From positions 1,612,001 through 1,676,000 of the forward strand of contig NZ_CP053344.1 of assembly GCF_013113715.1 (NCBI RefSeq): a stretch of 64,000 bases of DNA. Reading direction: 5' to 3'. The stretch comes from Herbiconiux sp. SALV-R1. GTDB taxonomy: Bacteria; Actinomycetota; Actinomycetes; Actinomycetales; Microbacteriaceae. The position numbers and the translations under genes were made by a program. The notes beneath the pieces are model-generated. The model was given only the letters and a program-made list of their open reading frames with translations, was not told where the DNA came from and ran no database searches. This document shows positions 1 to 10,134 of the stretch, in pieces; position 1 is the stretch's first letter, and each line of letters starts with the position of its first letter.

Positions 1-65
1 CCCTTCACCTTGTCTCTCGGGCTGAACCGCCGCTCGACTACCCGGCCGTCAACCGCTACGTCCAT
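1..65 (-). CDS. ctaB: Protoheme IX farnesyltransferase, N-terminal fragment (runs off the window)
   Basis: Only the first 21 codons are visible, read leftwards from an ATG at 65: MDVAVDGRVVERRFSPRDKV and onward. A GAGGAG ribosome-binding site lies just upstream of the start (complement of about 67-73). The charged N-terminus ending in RDKVK resembles the cytoplasmic leader that precedes the first membrane helix of actinobacterial CtaB, the membrane enzyme that farnesylates heme b to heme O for cytochrome oxidase. The call rests mainly on position: ctaB is usually divergent from tkt in actinobacteria. No catalytic motif is inside the window, so the identity is an inference from context. Confidence 0.6.
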   Translation of the reverse strand, partial: MDVAVDGRVVERRFSPRDKVK

Positions 66-274
66 CGCTCCTCATTTACCTACCCGGTGAAAGTCCCCGC
101 GAGCAGTCTATTCGATGGGGGCGCCCGACCCGTCCGCCTCGATATGATGGAGGTGCGACGCTGACGTGGTGACGATGGCCCCTGCGCAGGGTGCGTGAGG
201 CCCGTCCGAGACGTCGGCAACTCACTACCGGTACCCGCTGACGGGTCCGCACTCCAGAAGGGTCGAAATTCCTC
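66..274. promoter_or_regulatory. Divergent ctaB/tkt intergenic region
   Basis: This 209-base gap must hold promoters for both directions. On the minus strand a TAGACT hexamer (complement of 105-110) is a plausible -10 for ctaB, about 40 bases before its start; no good -35 is paired with it. For tkt no convincing -10 or -35 was recognised; AGAAGGGTC at 256-264 is the likely ribosome-binding site. No hairpin or riboswitch-like element was seen. Confidence 0.4.
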
Positions 275-2368
275 GTGGCCACACTCCAATGGGAACCCAT
301 TGACGACAAAGCCGTCACCACCGCCAAGATCCTCGCGGCCGACGCCGTCGAGAAGGTCGGCAACGGCCACCCGGGCACGGCGATCAGCCTGGCCCCTGCG
401 GCATACCTCCTGTTCCAGAAGGTCATGCGCCGCGACCCCTCCGACCAGCACTGGATCGGGCGCGACCGCTTCATCCTCTCGGTGGGCCACTCCTCCCTCA
501 CCCAGTACATCCAGCTCTACCTCGGCGGCTACGGCCTCGAGCTCGACGACCTCAAGGCGCTCCGCACCTGGGGCTCGCTGACGCCCGGCCACCCCGAGTA
601 CGGCCACACCGACGGCGTCGAGATCACCACCGGCCCGCTCGGCCAGGGCCTCGCCTCCTCCGTCGGCTTCGCCTACGCCCAGCGCTTCGAGCGCGGCCTG
701 TTCGACCCCGAGGCGGCGCCCGGCACCAGCCCGTTCGACCACCACACCTACGTCATCGCGGGCGACGGCGACATGGAGGAGGGCGTCACCAGCGAGGCCT
801 CCTCGCTCGCCGGCCACCAGCAGCTCGGCAACCTCATCGCGATCTACGACTCGAACCAGATCTCGATCGAGGACGACACGAACATCGCCTTCACCGAAGA
901 CGTGCGGGCCCGCTACGAGGCCTACCACTGGCACGTGCAGGTCGTCGACTGGAAGAAGACCGGCGAGTACGTGGAAGACGTGCACGCGCTGTTCGATGCG
1001 ATCGAGGCGGCGAAGGCCGAGACCTCGAAGCCGTCGCTCATCATCCTGAAGACCATCATCGGCTGGCCGTCGCCGAAGAAGCAGAACACCGGCAAGATCC
1101 ACGGCTCGGCGCTCGGCGCCGACGAGCTGAAAGGCCTGAAGGAGGTGCTCGGGGCCGACCCCGAGCAGCACTTCGCCGTCGCCGACGAGGTCATCGAGCA
1201 CACCCGCGGCGCGATCGCCCGCGGCGCCGAGGAGCGCGCCGAGTGGCAGAAGGGCTTCGACGCCTGGGCTGCAGCCAACCCCGAGAAGAAGGCGCTCCTC
1301 GACCGGCTCGAGGCCGGCGAGCTCCCCGAGGACATCGAGTCGGTGCTCCCCGTCTTCGAGGCGGGCAAAGAGGTCTCGACCCGCGCCGCCTCCGGCAAGG
1401 TCATCAACGCCCTCGCCGGCTCCCTCCCCGAGTTCTGGGGCGGTTCGGCCGACCTCGCCGAGTCGAACAACACCACCATCGAGTCGGCGGCGTCGTTCGT
1501 GCCGGCCGAGCACTCCACCCACGAGTGGTCGGGCAACCCCTACGGCCGCGTGCTGCACTTCGGCATCCGCGAGCACGCCATGGGCTCGATCCTCAACGGC
1601 ATCGTGCTGCACGGCAAGACCCGCCCGTTCGGCGGCACCTTCCTCATCTTCAGCGACTACATGCGCCCCGCTGTGCGTCTTGCCGCCCTCATGAAGGTCC
1701 CCGCCATCTACGTCTGGACCCACGACTCCGTGGCGCTCGGCGAAGACGGCCCCACCCACCAGCCGATCGAGCAGCTCGCCACGCTCCGCGCCATCCCCGG
1801 TCTCGACGTGGTGCGCCCCGCCGACGCCAACGAGGTGGCCTACGCCTGGCTCACCATCCTCGGCCGTCACCACAACCCGGCCGGCATCGCCCTCACCCGC
1901 CAGAACATCCCGGTGTTCGAGCGTGGCGAAGGTGAAGCATCCGGCGACGTCTTCGCTTCGGCGGCCAACACCTCGAAGGGCGCCTACGTGCTCGCCGAGG
2001 CCCCGAACGGCACGCCCGACGTCATCTTCATCGCCACCGGCTCCGAGGTGCAGCTGGCCGTCAACGCCCGCGAGCTGCTCGCCGGTGAGGGCATCAACGC
2101 CCGCGTGGTGTCGGCTCCGTCGCTCGAGTGGTTCGAGGAGCAGAGCGAGGAGTACAAGGAGTCGGTGCTGCCGTCGGCCGTCAAGGCCCGCGTCTCGATC
2201 GAGGCCGGCCTCTCGCTCGGCTGGTCGAAGTACATCGGCGACGCCGGCCGCTCGGTGTCGATCGAGCACTTCGGCGCCTCGGCCGACTACAAGACCCTGT
2301 TCCGCGAGTTCGGCATCACCACCGAAGCCGCCGTCGAAGCAGCGAAGACCTCGCTGGCCGCGCTCTGA
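275..2368 (+). CDS. tkt: Transketolase
   Basis: Thiamine-diphosphate enzyme moving two-carbon ketol units between pentose-phosphate and glycolytic sugars in the cytoplasm. The 697-residue protein has the usual transketolase length. Visible landmarks are GHPG near residues 31-34, the ThDP/Mg signature GDGDMEEG near 163-170, and in the pyrimidine-binding half the [15 protein letters not shown] stretch. The start is a GTG at 275 with AGAAGGG about 12 bases upstream; the protein then begins MATLQWEP. It is the first gene of the plus-strand tkt-tal-pgi-zwf-opcA-pgl operon, with 26 bases before tal. Identification is secure. Confidence 0.97.
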   Translation: MATLQWEPIDDKAVTTAKILAADAVEKVGNGHPGTAISLAPAAYLLFQKVMRRDPSDQHWIGRDRFILSVGHSSLTQYIQLYLGGYGLELDDLKALRTWGSLTPGHPEYGHTDGVEITTGPLGQGLASSVGFAYAQRFERGLFDPEAAPGTSPFDHHTYVIAGDGDMEEGVTSEASSLAGHQQLGNLIAIYDSNQISIEDDTNIAFTEDVRARYEAYHWHVQVVDWKKTGEYVEDVHALFDAIEAAKAETSKPSLIILKTIIGWPSPKKQNTGKIHGSALGADELKGLKEVLGADPEQHFAVADEVIEHTRGAIARGAEERAEWQKGFDAWAAANPEKKALLDRLEAGELPEDIESVLPVFEAGKEVSTRAASGKVINALAGSLPEFWGGSADLAESNNTTIESAASFVPAEHSTHEWSGNPYGRVLHFGIREHAMGSILNGIVLHGKTRPFGGTFLIFSDYMRPAVRLAALMKVPAIYVWTHDSVALGEDGPTHQPIEQLATLRAIPGLDVVRPADANEVAYAWLTILGRHHNPAGIALTRQNIPVFERGEGEASGDVFASAANTSKGAYVLAEAPNGTPDVIFIATGSEVQLAVNARELLAGEGINARVVSAPSLEWFEEQSEEYKESVLPSAVKARVSIEAGLSLGWSKYIGDAGRSVSIEHFGASADYKTLFREFGITTEAAVEAAKTSLAAL

Positions 2369-2394
2369 GCCGGTCGCACGAAGGAGATAGAGAA

Positions 2395-3504
2395 ATGACC
2401 GAATCCCGCACCCAGCAGCTCTCCGACGTCGGAGTCTCGATCTGGCTCGACGACCTGTCGCGCTCGCGCATCACCTCGGGTGGGCTGCAGAAGCTCATCG
2501 CCGAGAAGAACGTGGTCGGCGTCACGACCAACCCGTCGATCTTCGCGGCAGCCCTCGCGAACGGCGAGTCGTACGCCGCGCAGGTCGCCGAACTGTCGAA
2601 GGCCGGCACGGATGTGACCTCCGCCGTCTTCGAGATCACCACCGACGACGTCGCCGACGCCAGCGACATCTTCAAGCCGATCTACGACGCCACCAAGGGC
2701 TTCGACGGCCGTGTCTCGATCGAGGTCGAGCCCGGTCTCGCCCACGACGCCCAGGGCACCATCGAGCAGGCCAAGGCGCTGTTCGACAAGGTGAACCGCG
2801 AGAACGTGCTCATCAAGATCCCCGCCACCGTCGAGGGACTCGAGGCGATCACCGCCACGATCGCCGCCGGCATCTCGGTGAACGTCACGCTCATCTTCTC
2901 GCTCGAGCGCTACCGCGACGTCATCAACGCCTACCTCTCCGGCCTCGAGCAGGCCAAGGAGGCGGGCCACGACCTGTCGAAGATCCACTCGGTCGCCTCG
3001 TTCTTCGTGTCGCGCGTCGACACCGAGATCGACAAGCGTCTCGAGGCCGTCGGCACCGAGGAGGCGCTCGCGCTCAAGAGCAAGGCCGGCGTCGCGAACG
3101 CCCGCCTCGCCTACGAGGTGTGGACCCAGGCCTTCGCCACCGAGCGCGCCCTGGTGCTGCTCGAGGCGGGCGCCAACACCCAGCGCCCGCTGTGGGCCTC
3201 GACCGGTGTCAAAGACCCCGCGGTGCCCGACACCACCTACGTCGTCGACCTCGCCGCCCCCTCGGTCGTCAACACCATGCCCGAGAAGACGCTCGACGCC
3301 GTCGCCGACCACGGTGTGATCGCCGGCGACACCATCGCGCACAGCTACGCCGAGGCGAACAAGGTGCTCGACGCCATCGCCGCGCAGGGTATCTCCTACG
3401 CCGAGGTCACCGAGCTCCTCGAGAAGGAGGGCGTGGAGAAGTTCATCGTCTCCTGGAACGAGCTCCTCGACACCGTCACCGCGGCACTCGAAGCAGCGAA
3501 ATGA
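2395..3504 (+). CDS. tal: Transaldolase
   Basis: Transfers dihydroxyacetone units between sedoheptulose-7-phosphate and glyceraldehyde-3-phosphate in the non-oxidative pentose-phosphate pathway. The protein is 369 residues. The motif [10 protein letters not shown] lies near 41-50, and the Schiff-base lysine is K141 in [10 protein letters not shown] chose ATG at 2395 because a strong AAGGAGATAG ribosome-binding site sits just before it; the frame stays open further upstream inside tkt but those starts lack support. The stop overlaps the pgi start in an ATGA, so translation of the two is probably coupled. Confidence 0.96.
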   Translation: MTESRTQQLSDVGVSIWLDDLSRSRITSGGLQKLIAEKNVVGVTTNPSIFAAALANGESYAAQVAELSKAGTDVTSAVFEITTDDVADASDIFKPIYDATKGFDGRVSIEVEPGLAHDAQGTIEQAKALFDKVNRENVLIKIPATVEGLEAITATIAAGISVNVTLIFSLERYRDVINAYLSGLEQAKEAGHDLSKIHSVASFFVSRVDTEIDKRLEAVGTEEALALKSKAGVANARLAYEVWTQAFATERALVLLEAGANTQRPLWASTGVKDPAVPDTTYVVDLAAPSVVNTMPEKTLDAVADHGVIAGDTIAHSYAEANKVLDAIAAQGISYAEVTELLEKEGVEKFIVSWNELLDTVTAALEAAK

Positions 3505-5105
3505 CGATCGCGATCCACCTGTCCGGCGACGCGAAGGCCGCGGTCGCGAACCAGGTGCCGCTGCTCGCGGCCGACCTGGTGGCCTCAGGCATCACCGGGC
3601 AAGACCCGGCGCTCTGGGGCCCCGCGGCCGAGGCCGAGGCGTCGAAGCGACTGGGCTGGACGGAGGCGGTCTCCGTCTCCCGCCCGCTCGTCGCCGAGGT
3701 CGCGGCACTCCGTGAGGAGTTCCTCGCCCAGGGCATCGACCACTTCGTGCTCGCCGGCATGGGTGGATCGTCGCTCGCCCCCGAGGTCATCACCACGACC
3801 CTCGGGGTCGAGCTCACCATCCTCGACTCCACCTCGCCCGATCAGATCAGGGCCGCCCTCGACGACCGGCTCGCGACCACGGTGCTGATCGCCTCGTCGA
3901 AGTCGGGGGGAACCCTCGAGACCGACAGCCAGCGCCGCGTCTACGAGGCGGCGTTCCGCGCAGCCGGCATCGACCCGGCGTCGCGCATCGTCATCGTCAC
4001 CGACCCCGGGTCGCCGCTCGAGGCGCTCGCCCGCGAGTCGGGGTACCGGGTGTTCCTCGCCGACCCGAACGTGGGCGGCCGCTACTCGGCGCTCACCGCG
4101 TTCGGGTTGGTGCCCTCCGGGCTCGCCGGAGCCGACATCGGCGAGCTGCTCGACGAGGCCGAGGCCATCTCGCTCAACCTCGCCGAAGACGGGGCCGACA
4201 ACTTCGGCCTCATCCTCGGTGCGGCGATCGCCGGCACCACGCCGCTCCGCGACAAGACCGGCATCGTCGCCGACGGAACCCACATCGTGGGCTTCGCCGA
4301 CTGGGCCGAGCAGCTCATCGCCGAGTCGACCGGTAAGGAGGGCAAGGGGCTGCTCCCGGTCGTGCTCGACCTCGATTCCCCGGAGCTCACCACCAAGCCC
4401 GCCGATCTGCAGCTCGTGCGGCTCGTCGACAACGCGCACCAGTTCCATCTGCGCGAGCAGCACCCGGGCGAGGTGCTCATCAGCGGCTCGCTCGGTGCGA
4501 TGTTCCTCACCTGGGAGTACGCGGTGGCGGTGGCCGGGCGCCTGCTCGGCATCGACCCGTTCGATCAGCCCGACGTGGAGTCGGCCAAGGAGGCCGCTCG
4601 TGGCCTCCTCGACTCCCGGCCCGAGCCTGAGGCCCCCGCGTTCGTCGAGTCGGGCATCGAGGTGCGGGCGACGCCCGGCTCACTCGTGGCTTCGGGCACG
4701 CTGGCCGGCTCCGTCGACGCGCTGCTCGCCGAGCTGCCCGCCGACGGCTACCTGGCCGTCATGGCCTACGTCGACCGGCTCTCCGAGGCCAGGCTCGCCG
4801 AGCTGCGCGACCTGCTCGCGGAGCGCGCGGGTCGCCCCGTGACCTTCGGTTGGGGGCCCCGCTTCCTCCACTCGACCGGTCAGTACCACAAGGGTGGGCC
4901 CGCCACCGGCGTCTTCCTGCAGATCACCGCCGACGCGCGCGACGACCTCGAGATCCCCGGTCGCCCGTTCACCTTCGGCCAGCTCATCCAGGCCCAGGCC
5001 GCCGGAGACGCCGCCGTGCTGGCGGAGCACGGTCGTCCCGTGCTGCGGCTCGAGCTCACCGACGCGTCGGCCGGCGTGGAGAGCCTGTTCGACGCGTTGC
5101 GCTGA
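3501..5105 (+). CDS. pgi: Glucose-6-phosphate isomerase (tal-linked actinobacterial form)
   Basis: Interconverts glucose-6-phosphate and fructose-6-phosphate. The 534-residue protein shows SIS-domain signatures: [10 protein letters not shown] in the first half and [10 protein letters not shown] shortly after, which bind the phosphosugar. It begins at an ATG overlapping the tal stop by 4 bases. In some bacteria this form of Pgi is fused to transaldolase as one bifunctional protein; here the two are separate but translationally coupled. A gap of 45 bases separates it from zwf. Confidence 0.92.
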   Translation: MTIAIHLSGDAKAAVANQVPLLAADLVASGITGQDPALWGPAAEAEASKRLGWTEAVSVSRPLVAEVAALREEFLAQGIDHFVLAGMGGSSLAPEVITTTLGVELTILDSTSPDQIRAALDDRLATTVLIASSKSGGTLETDSQRRVYEAAFRAAGIDPASRIVIVTDPGSPLEALARESGYRVFLADPNVGGRYSALTAFGLVPSGLAGADIGELLDEAEAISLNLAEDGADNFGLILGAAIAGTTPLRDKTGIVADGTHIVGFADWAEQLIAESTGKEGKGLLPVVLDLDSPELTTKPADLQLVRLVDNAHQFHLREQHPGEVLISGSLGAMFLTWEYAVAVAGRLLGIDPFDQPDVESAKEAARGLLDSRPEPEAPAFVESGIEVRATPGSLVASGTLAGSVDALLAELPADGYLAVMAYVDRLSEARLAELRDLLAERAGRPVTFGWGPRFLHSTGQYHKGGPATGVFLQITADARDDLEIPGRPFTFGQLIQAQAAGDAAVLAEHGRPVLRLELTDASAGVESLFDALR

Positions 5106-5150
5106 CGCGCATCCGTTGTTGTCGTCACCACCACTCAGCAAGGAGTTCCA

Positions 5151-6692
5151 TTGCCTCCCGTCGACATCACGCCGGAGTACAACCCCCTCAGACTTCCGAC
5201 CGACCGTCGCCTGAACCGCATCGCGGGCCCCTCCGGGCTCGTGATCTTCGGTGTCACCGGCGACCTGTCGCGCAAGAAGCTCATGCCGGCCGTCTACGAC
5301 CTCGCCAGCCGCGGCCTCTTGCCGCCCGGCTTCTCCCTCATCGGCTTCGCGCGTCGTGACTGGGAAGACCAGGACTTCGAGCGGGTCGTCCACGACTCCG
5401 TGAAGGAGCACTCGCGCACCCCCTTCGACGAAGACGTGTGGCGCCAGCTCTCCGAGGGCATCCGCTTCGTCTCGGGTGAATTCGACGACGACAGCGCCTT
5501 CGAGCAGCTCAAGTCGACGATCGACGAGCTCGACCGCGACCGCGGCACCATGGGCAACTACGCCTTCTACCTCTCCATCCCGCCGAAGGCGTTCCCGCTC
5601 GTCACCGAGCAGCTGCGCCGCTCCGGTCTCGCCGATCAGCGCGACGACCGCTGGCGCCGGGTCGTGATCGAGAAGCCGTTCGGCAGCGACCTGAAGACCG
5701 CGATCGAGCTGAACGACGTGGTGGAGTCGGTCTTCCCGCCCGACTCGGTGTTCCGCATCGACCACTACCTCGGCAAGGAGACCGTCCAGAACATCCTGGC
5801 GCTCCGCTTCGCCAACCAGCTCTACGAACCCATCTGGAACGCCAACTACGTCGATCACGTGCAGATCACGATGGCCGAGGACATCGGCGTCGGCGGTCGT
5901 GCGGGCTACTACGACGGCATCGGCGCGGCGCGCGACGTCATCCAGAACCACCTGCTGCAGCTCATGGCGCTCACCGCCATGGAGGAGCCGATCTCGTTCG
6001 ACGCGGCCGACCTCCGCACCGAGAAGGAGAAGGTGCTCGCGGCGGTCAAGCTTCCGGATGATCTCAGCACCGTGAGCGCGCGCGGACAGTACTCCGGTGG
6101 CTGGCAGGGCGGCGAGAAGGTGCTCGGCTTCCTCGAGGAAGACGGCATGAACCCGCAGTCGACCACCGAGACCTACGCCGCGGTGAAGCTCGACATCGGC
6201 ACCCGCCGCTGGGCGGGCGTGCCGTTCTACCTGCGCGCGGGCAAGCGCCTCGGCCGGCGCGTCACCGAGATCGCCGTCGTGTTCAAGCGGGCCCCGCAGT
6301 ACCTGTTCGCCGAGAGCCAGACCTCGGAGCTCGGCCAGAACGCGCTCGTCATCCGGGTGCAGCCCGACGAAGGGGTGACCATCCGGTTCGGCTCGAAGGT
6401 GCCGGGTGCCGGCGTGCAGGTGCGCGACGTGACCATGGACTTCGGCTACGGCCACGCCTTCACCGAAGCGAGCCCGGAGGCCTACGAACGACTCATCCTC
6501 GACGTGCTGCTCGGCGACCCGCCCCTGTTCCCGCGGCAGACCGAGGTCGAGCTGTCGTGGAAGATCCTCGACCCGATCGAAGAATACTGGGCGACCCAGG
6601 GTCAGCCCGAGCAGTACCGCCCCGGAACCTGGGGGCCCAGCTCGGCCGACGAACTGCTCGCCCGCGACGGAAGAACCTGGAGACGCCCGTGA
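5151..6692 (+). CDS. zwf: Glucose-6-phosphate 1-dehydrogenase
   Basis: Oxidises glucose-6-phosphate to 6-phosphogluconolactone with reduction of NADP (or NAD), the entry step of the oxidative pentose-phosphate branch. The 513-residue protein has the nucleotide-binding GVTGDLS near 34-40 and the active-site RIDHYLGKE near 202-210. The start is a TTG at 5151, supported by AGGAG at 5141-5145 with 5-base spacing; no better in-frame start lies nearby. The stop overlaps the opcA start (GTGA), so the enzyme and its assembly partner are made together. Confidence 0.97.
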   Translation: MPPVDITPEYNPLRLPTDRRLNRIAGPSGLVIFGVTGDLSRKKLMPAVYDLASRGLLPPGFSLIGFARRDWEDQDFERVVHDSVKEHSRTPFDEDVWRQLSEGIRFVSGEFDDDSAFEQLKSTIDELDRDRGTMGNYAFYLSIPPKAFPLVTEQLRRSGLADQRDDRWRRVVIEKPFGSDLKTAIELNDVVESVFPPDSVFRIDHYLGKETVQNILALRFANQLYEPIWNANYVDHVQITMAEDIGVGGRAGYYDGIGAARDVIQNHLLQLMALTAMEEPISFDAADLRTEKEKVLAAVKLPDDLSTVSARGQYSGGWQGGEKVLGFLEEDGMNPQSTTETYAAVKLDIGTRRWAGVPFYLRAGKRLGRRVTEIAVVFKRAPQYLFAESQTSELGQNALVIRVQPDEGVTIRFGSKVPGAGVQVRDVTMDFGYGHAFTEASPEAYERLILDVLLGDPPLFPRQTEVELSWKILDPIEEYWATQGQPEQYRPGTWGPSSADELLARDGRTWRRP

Positions 6693-7666
6693 TCGTCGAT
6701 CTGCCCGACACCACCACCAGCAAGATCTCGAAGTCACTGGTGAAGATCCGCGAGGAGGGCGGCGCCGTCGCCCTGGGCCGCGTGCTCACCCTCGTCATCG
6801 TCACCTCGCTCGGTCAGGAGGAGGACGCCATCGAGGCGGCCAACGACGCCTCCCGTGAGCACCCGATGCGCGTCATCGTGGTCTCCACCGACCAGGAGAA
6901 CGACGGCCTCACCACCGGGCGCGGCGCCCGCCTCGACGCCCAGATCCGGGTCGGCGGCGACGCCGGCGCGAGCGAGGTCATCGTGCTGCGCGCCTACGGC
7001 GCGGCGGCGAGCGACCAGGAGGGGCTCGTCACGGGCCTCCTCCTCTCCGACGCACCCGTCGTGGTGTGGTGGCCCGGTGCGGCCCCCGAGAACGTGTCGG
7101 CCTCCGACCTCGGCCGCATCGCCACCCGTCGCATCACCGACTCCTCGAACCAGGCCAATCCCTACGAGGCGCTCCTGGCACGGGCCAAGTCGTACGCGCC
7201 GGGCGACACCGACTTCGCCTGGACGCGGCTCACCCTGTGGCGGGCCCAGCTCGCCGCGGTGCTCGACCAGCCGCCCTACCAGCCGGTGACGGCCATCGAG
7301 GTCTCCGGAGCATCCGATTCGCCCTCGACGCTGCTGCTCGCCGCCTGGCTGCGACACCAGCTGCAGGTGCCGGTCGACTACGGGCTGCTCTCGCGCGCGG
7401 CCAACGGCTCGAGCGGCATCCACGGCGTGGTGCTGTCGCGCGAGAGCGGGCCGATCGAGCTGGTGCGCGACATCCCGAATGTGGCGCGGCTCAGCCAGCC
7501 CAACCAGCCCACGCACGACCTGTCGCTCCCCCGCCGCAACCTCCGCGACTGCCTGGCCGAGGAGCTTCGGCGACTCGACCCCGACGACCTGTATGGTGAA
7601 GTCATCACCCACGGGCTCGCCGAGCTGCTGGAGCAGAAGGACGGCAGCGTCCGCGACGCGGTCTGA
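6689..7666 (+). CDS. opcA: Glucose-6-phosphate dehydrogenase assembly protein OpcA
   Basis: OpcA is known in cyanobacteria and actinobacteria as a partner needed for assembly or full activity of glucose-6-phosphate dehydrogenase. The 325-residue product begins MIVDLPDTTTSKISKSL, typical of the family. I used the GTG at 6689, which overlaps the zwf stop by 4 bases, although the frame is open upstream from 6557. It lies directly between zwf and pgl as in related genomes. No enzymatic motif is expected or seen. Confidence 0.93.
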   Translation: MIVDLPDTTTSKISKSLVKIREEGGAVALGRVLTLVIVTSLGQEEDAIEAANDASREHPMRVIVVSTDQENDGLTTGRGARLDAQIRVGGDAGASEVIVLRAYGAAASDQEGLVTGLLLSDAPVVVWWPGAAPENVSASDLGRIATRRITDSSNQANPYEALLARAKSYAPGDTDFAWTRLTLWRAQLAAVLDQPPYQPVTAIEVSGASDSPSTLLLAAWLRHQLQVPVDYGLLSRAANGSSGIHGVVLSRESGPIELVRDIPNVARLSQPNQPTHDLSLPRRNLRDCLAEELRRLDPDDLYGEVITHGLAELLEQKDGSVRDAV

Positions 7667-7717
7667 GCCGCGGCGGTTCGCCAGGGCCAGGGTCGTTCGA
7701 CAAGGAAGGTATGGTCT

Positions 7718-8491
7718 GTGACCACGACTGATCGCCGAGTACTCGTTCACCCCGACAAAGAGGCACTCGCCGGGTCGGTGGCGGCGCGGTTCATCACCAA
7801 GGTCATCGACATCCTCGACGAGGTCGACGAGGCGCACATCGTGCTCACCGGCGGCACCATGGGTGCCGCCGTGCTCGAGTCGGTGCGCGCCTCGGCCGCC
7901 TCCGACACCATCGACTGGGGGCGGCTGCACTTCTGGTGGGGCGACGAGCGCTTCGTGCCGAAGAACGACCCCGACCGCAACGAGCTGCAAGCACGTGAGG
8001 CGCTGCTCGACCACGTGCCGGTCGACGAGTCGAAGGTGCACCCCTTCCCCTCCTCCGACGAGATCGACGACCTCGACGAAGCGGCGCGCGTCTACGCCGC
8101 CGAACTCGCCGCGGCGGCGCCCGAGGGGCGCGACTACCCGCGCTTCGCCATCATGTTCCTCGGGGTCGGGCCCGACGGGCACATCGCCTCGCTGTTCCCC
8201 GGGCACGACGAGATCCGCATCACCGACAAGACGGTGGTGCCCGTGCGCAACTCCCCCAAGCCGCCGCCGCTGCGCCTCAGCCTGACGCTGCCGGTCATCC
8301 AGTCGGCCGACCGCATCTGGATGGTGCTGGCGGGCGCCGACAAGGCATCGGCGATCGGACTCGCCCTCGCCGGGGCGAGCACCGACGAGGTGCCGGTGGC
8401 GGGTGCCCAGGGTCGCAAGCGCACCGTGTTCTTCGTCGACCGCGAGGCGGCCGCCGAGGTTCCCGAGTCGCTCATCGCGCCGAGCTACTGA
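7718..8491 (+). CDS. pgl: 6-phosphogluconolactonase
   Basis: Hydrolyses 6-phosphogluconolactone, the product of Zwf. The 257-residue protein shows the family motifs LTGG near the N-terminus, FWWGDERFVP, and FLGVGPDGHIASLFPGH carrying the catalytic histidine. It starts at GTG 7718 preceded by AAGGAAGGT at 7702-7710. The ATG at 7711 is out of frame. It is the last gene of the plus-strand operon; a strong hairpin follows 41 bases after its stop. Confidence 0.96.
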   Translation: MTTTDRRVLVHPDKEALAGSVAARFITKVIDILDEVDEAHIVLTGGTMGAAVLESVRASAASDTIDWGRLHFWWGDERFVPKNDPDRNELQAREALLDHVPVDESKVHPFPSSDEIDDLDEAARVYAAELAAAAPEGRDYPRFAIMFLGVGPDGHIASLFPGHDEIRITDKTVVPVRNSPKPPPLRLSLTLPVIQSADRIWMVLAGADKASAIGLALAGASTDEVPVAGAQGRKRTVFFVDREAAAEVPESLIAPSY

Positions 8492-8532
8492 GCTGACGAG
8501 TTCGCGCGTCACCGCCGACTCCCTCAGACAGC

Positions 8533-8570
8533 GAAAGGGCGGTCTCACCTCGTTGTGAGACCGCCCTTTC
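8533..8570. terminator. Bidirectional hairpin terminator between pgl and rbpA
   Basis: A perfect 16-bp inverted repeat (8533-8548 with 8555-8570) encloses a 6-base loop. It begins GAAAGGGCGG and ends CCGCCCTTTC, so each strand finishes in a short T-run. It lies between two convergent genes, 41 bases after the pgl stop and 29 bases from the end of rbpA, and can end transcripts from both sides. Confidence 0.9.
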
Positions 8571-8599
8571 GGCTTGTGGCGCCTGGTTCGACGCGGCGC

Positions 8600-8968
8600 C
8601 TAGTTCGACGCGCTGGCCGTACCGCGACGCTCGCGCAGCTGCTGCAGGGCGTCTTCGAGCAGCTGCTCGGCCTCCTGCTCGGTGCGGCGCTCCTTCACGT
8701 AAGCGAGGTGCGTCTTGTAGGGCTCGAGCTTCGCGACCGACGGCGGGTTGGCCTTGTCGCGCCCCGCGGGCAGGCCTGAGGTGGGGCAGTCGATCGTCTC
8801 AGGGATCTCCTCGTCGGGCAGGTTCGCCGCGAAGTAGCGCACGGTCTCGTTGCCGAGAGCGTCCCAGTAGGAGACCTGGATGCGCTCCGCGTGGAACCCG
8901 CGGTCTTGCTCGCCCATGGGGCCTGCGCCTACGCGCGATCCGCGGATCGCACTTCCACCTGATGCCAT
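8600..8968 (-). CDS. rbpA: RNA polymerase-binding protein RbpA
   Basis: RbpA is an actinobacterial general transcription factor that binds the primary sigma factor and stabilises open promoter complexes. The 122-residue protein starts MASGGSAIRGSRVGAGPMG, a hallmark N-terminal tail, and has the central core with YWDALGNETVRYFAANL and a conserved cysteine in TIDCPTSG. The ATG at 8968 is preceded by a GGGGGAAA purine run. It follows secG by 46 bases on the same strand, its usual place beside the glycolytic cluster. Confidence 0.94.
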   Translation of the reverse strand: MASGGSAIRGSRVGAGPMGEQDRGFHAERIQVSYWDALGNETVRYFAANLPDEEIPETIDCPTSGLPAGRDKANPPSVAKLEPYKTHLAYVKERRTEQEAEQLLEDALQQLRERRGTASASN

Positions 8969-9014
8969 GTTCTGGTTTCCCCCTTGTGTCTGCGGGTGTT
9001 CGGGTGCCGGAGGC

Positions 9015-9266
9015 CTAGAGGCCCGTGTCGAACTTCGTGATGAGCCCGAGGATGATGATGCTGGCCACCCAGACCAGCCCCAGGATCACGGTGATGCGGT
9101 TGAGGTTGCGCTCCGCGACGCCCGAGGCGCCGAGGTTCGAGGTGACGCCCCCGCCGAACATGTCGGAGAGACCGCCACCCCGGCCCTTGTGGAGCAGGAT
9201 GAGAAGGGTCAGCAGCAAACTCGTGAGACCGAGAATGACCTGAAGGACGACCTGGAGGATTTGCAC
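9015..9266 (-). CDS. secG: Preprotein translocase subunit SecG
   Basis: Small membrane subunit of the SecYEG protein-export channel. The 83-residue protein has two membrane helices, roughly residues 2-22 and 55-75, separated by the conserved cytoplasmic loop LHKGRGGGLSDMFGGG. I chose the GTG at 9266 (mature frame MQILQVVLQ), with GAAAGG upstream; the frame is open further upstream to 9425 but that part overlaps tpiA and is not SecG-like. It sits between tpiA and rbpA, the usual actinobacterial location. Confidence 0.95.
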   Translation of the reverse strand: MQILQVVLQVILGLTSLLLTLLILLHKGRGGGLSDMFGGGVTSNLGASGVAERNLNRITVILGLVWVASIIILGLITKFDTGL

Positions 9267-9312
9267 TGCTTGCCTTTCACGTGCGGAAGAGAGCGGGTCG
9301 CTCCCCCGAAGA

Positions 9313-9335
9313 CCACGGGTAAGTATAACCCGTGG
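9313..9335 (-). promoter_or_regulatory. Palindrome overlapping a TATACT -10-like hexamer upstream of secG
   Basis: An 8-bp perfect inverted repeat, CCACGGGT and ACCCGTGG, flanks a 7-base centre. On the minus strand the centre and arm read TATACT (complement of 9322-9327), a near-consensus -10. It begins 10 bases after the tpiA stop. With no T-run it would be a weak terminator; it could instead be a secG promoter inside an operator-like dyad. No clear -35 was found. Confidence 0.4.
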
Positions 9336-9345
9336 GTGGTGGAGC

Positions 9346-10134
9346 TCAGACTCCGACGTGCTTCTGGTAGCGCACGATCGCGGAGAACTCCGCGATGTCG
9401 AGGCTCGCCCCGCCCACCAGCGCACCGTCGACGTTGGGCTCGCGCATGAAGCCGGCGATGTTGCCCGACTTCACCGAACCGCCGTACAGGATGCGCGTGG
9501 CGGCTGCGGCGTCGGCGCTCAGGCTCTCGGCGACGACGGCCCGCAGCGCGGCTCCGACGGTCTCGGCCTGCTCGGGAGTCGCTGCCTGACCGGAGCCGAT
9601 CGCCCACACGGGCTCGTAGGCCACGACGATGTCGGCGTCGGGGGCGAGGCCCTCGAGGGCAGTCTTCAGCTGCGCCACCGGAACAGCGCTCTGGCCGAAC
9701 TTCTCGAGGTCGTCGGCGGTCTCGCCCACGCAGATGATCGGGACGATGCCGTGCTTGATGGCGGCCTTGACCTTCGCGGCGACGTCCTCATCCGTCTCGC
9801 CGTGCAGGGTGCGACGCTCGGAGTGGCCGATGATGACGTACTTCGTGTCGAGCTGGGCGAGGAAGGCGCCCGAGATCTCGCCGGTGTAGGCGCCCGACTC
9901 GTGCTGCGAGATGTCCTGGCCGCCGTAGGCGAGCGAGAGCTTGTCGGCGGCCACGAGGGTCTGCACCGAGCGCAGGTCGGTGAACGGCGGGAAGACGGCG
10001 ACCTCGACGTCGTCGAAGCTGTGCTTCGCGTCGTCGAGCGACCAGGCGAGCTTCTGCACGAAGGCGATGGCCTGCAGGTGGTCGAGGTTCATCTTCCAGT
10101 TGCCGGCGATGAGCGGGGTGCGGGTCAGGACCAT
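9346..10134 (-). CDS. tpiA: Triose-phosphate isomerase
   Basis: Interconverts dihydroxyacetone phosphate and glyceraldehyde-3-phosphate. The 262-residue protein keeps all catalytic positions: K14 in AGNWKMN, H104 in IIGHSERR and E174 in AYEPVWAIG, with the phosphate-gripping GGS near the C-terminus. Its ATG at 10134 overlaps the end of pgk by 10 bases, so pgk and tpiA are translationally linked in the gap-pgk-tpiA order. Confidence 0.97.
   Translation of the reverse strand: MVLTRTPLIAGNWKMNLDHLQAIAFVQKLAWSLDDAKHSFDDVEVAVFPPFTDLRSVQTLVAADKLSLAYGGQDISQHESGAYTGEISGAFLAQLDTKYVIIGHSERRTLHGETDEDVAAKVKAAIKHGIVPIICVGETADDLEKFGQSAVPVAQLKTALEGLAPDADIVVAYEPVWAIGSGQAATPEQAETVGAALRAVVAESLSADAAAATRILYGGSVKSGNIAGFMREPNVDGALVGGASLDIAEFSAIVRYQKHVGV

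Noticed and set aside
80-2269. 729-codon open frame antisense to tkt, and similar very long frames (17248-20781 minus, 42387-45400 plus, 50521-54231 plus)
   Set aside because: Shadow frames of high-G+C genes on the other strand. Their Arg/Gly/Val/Asp-rich content and exact coverage of conserved genes show they are not real.
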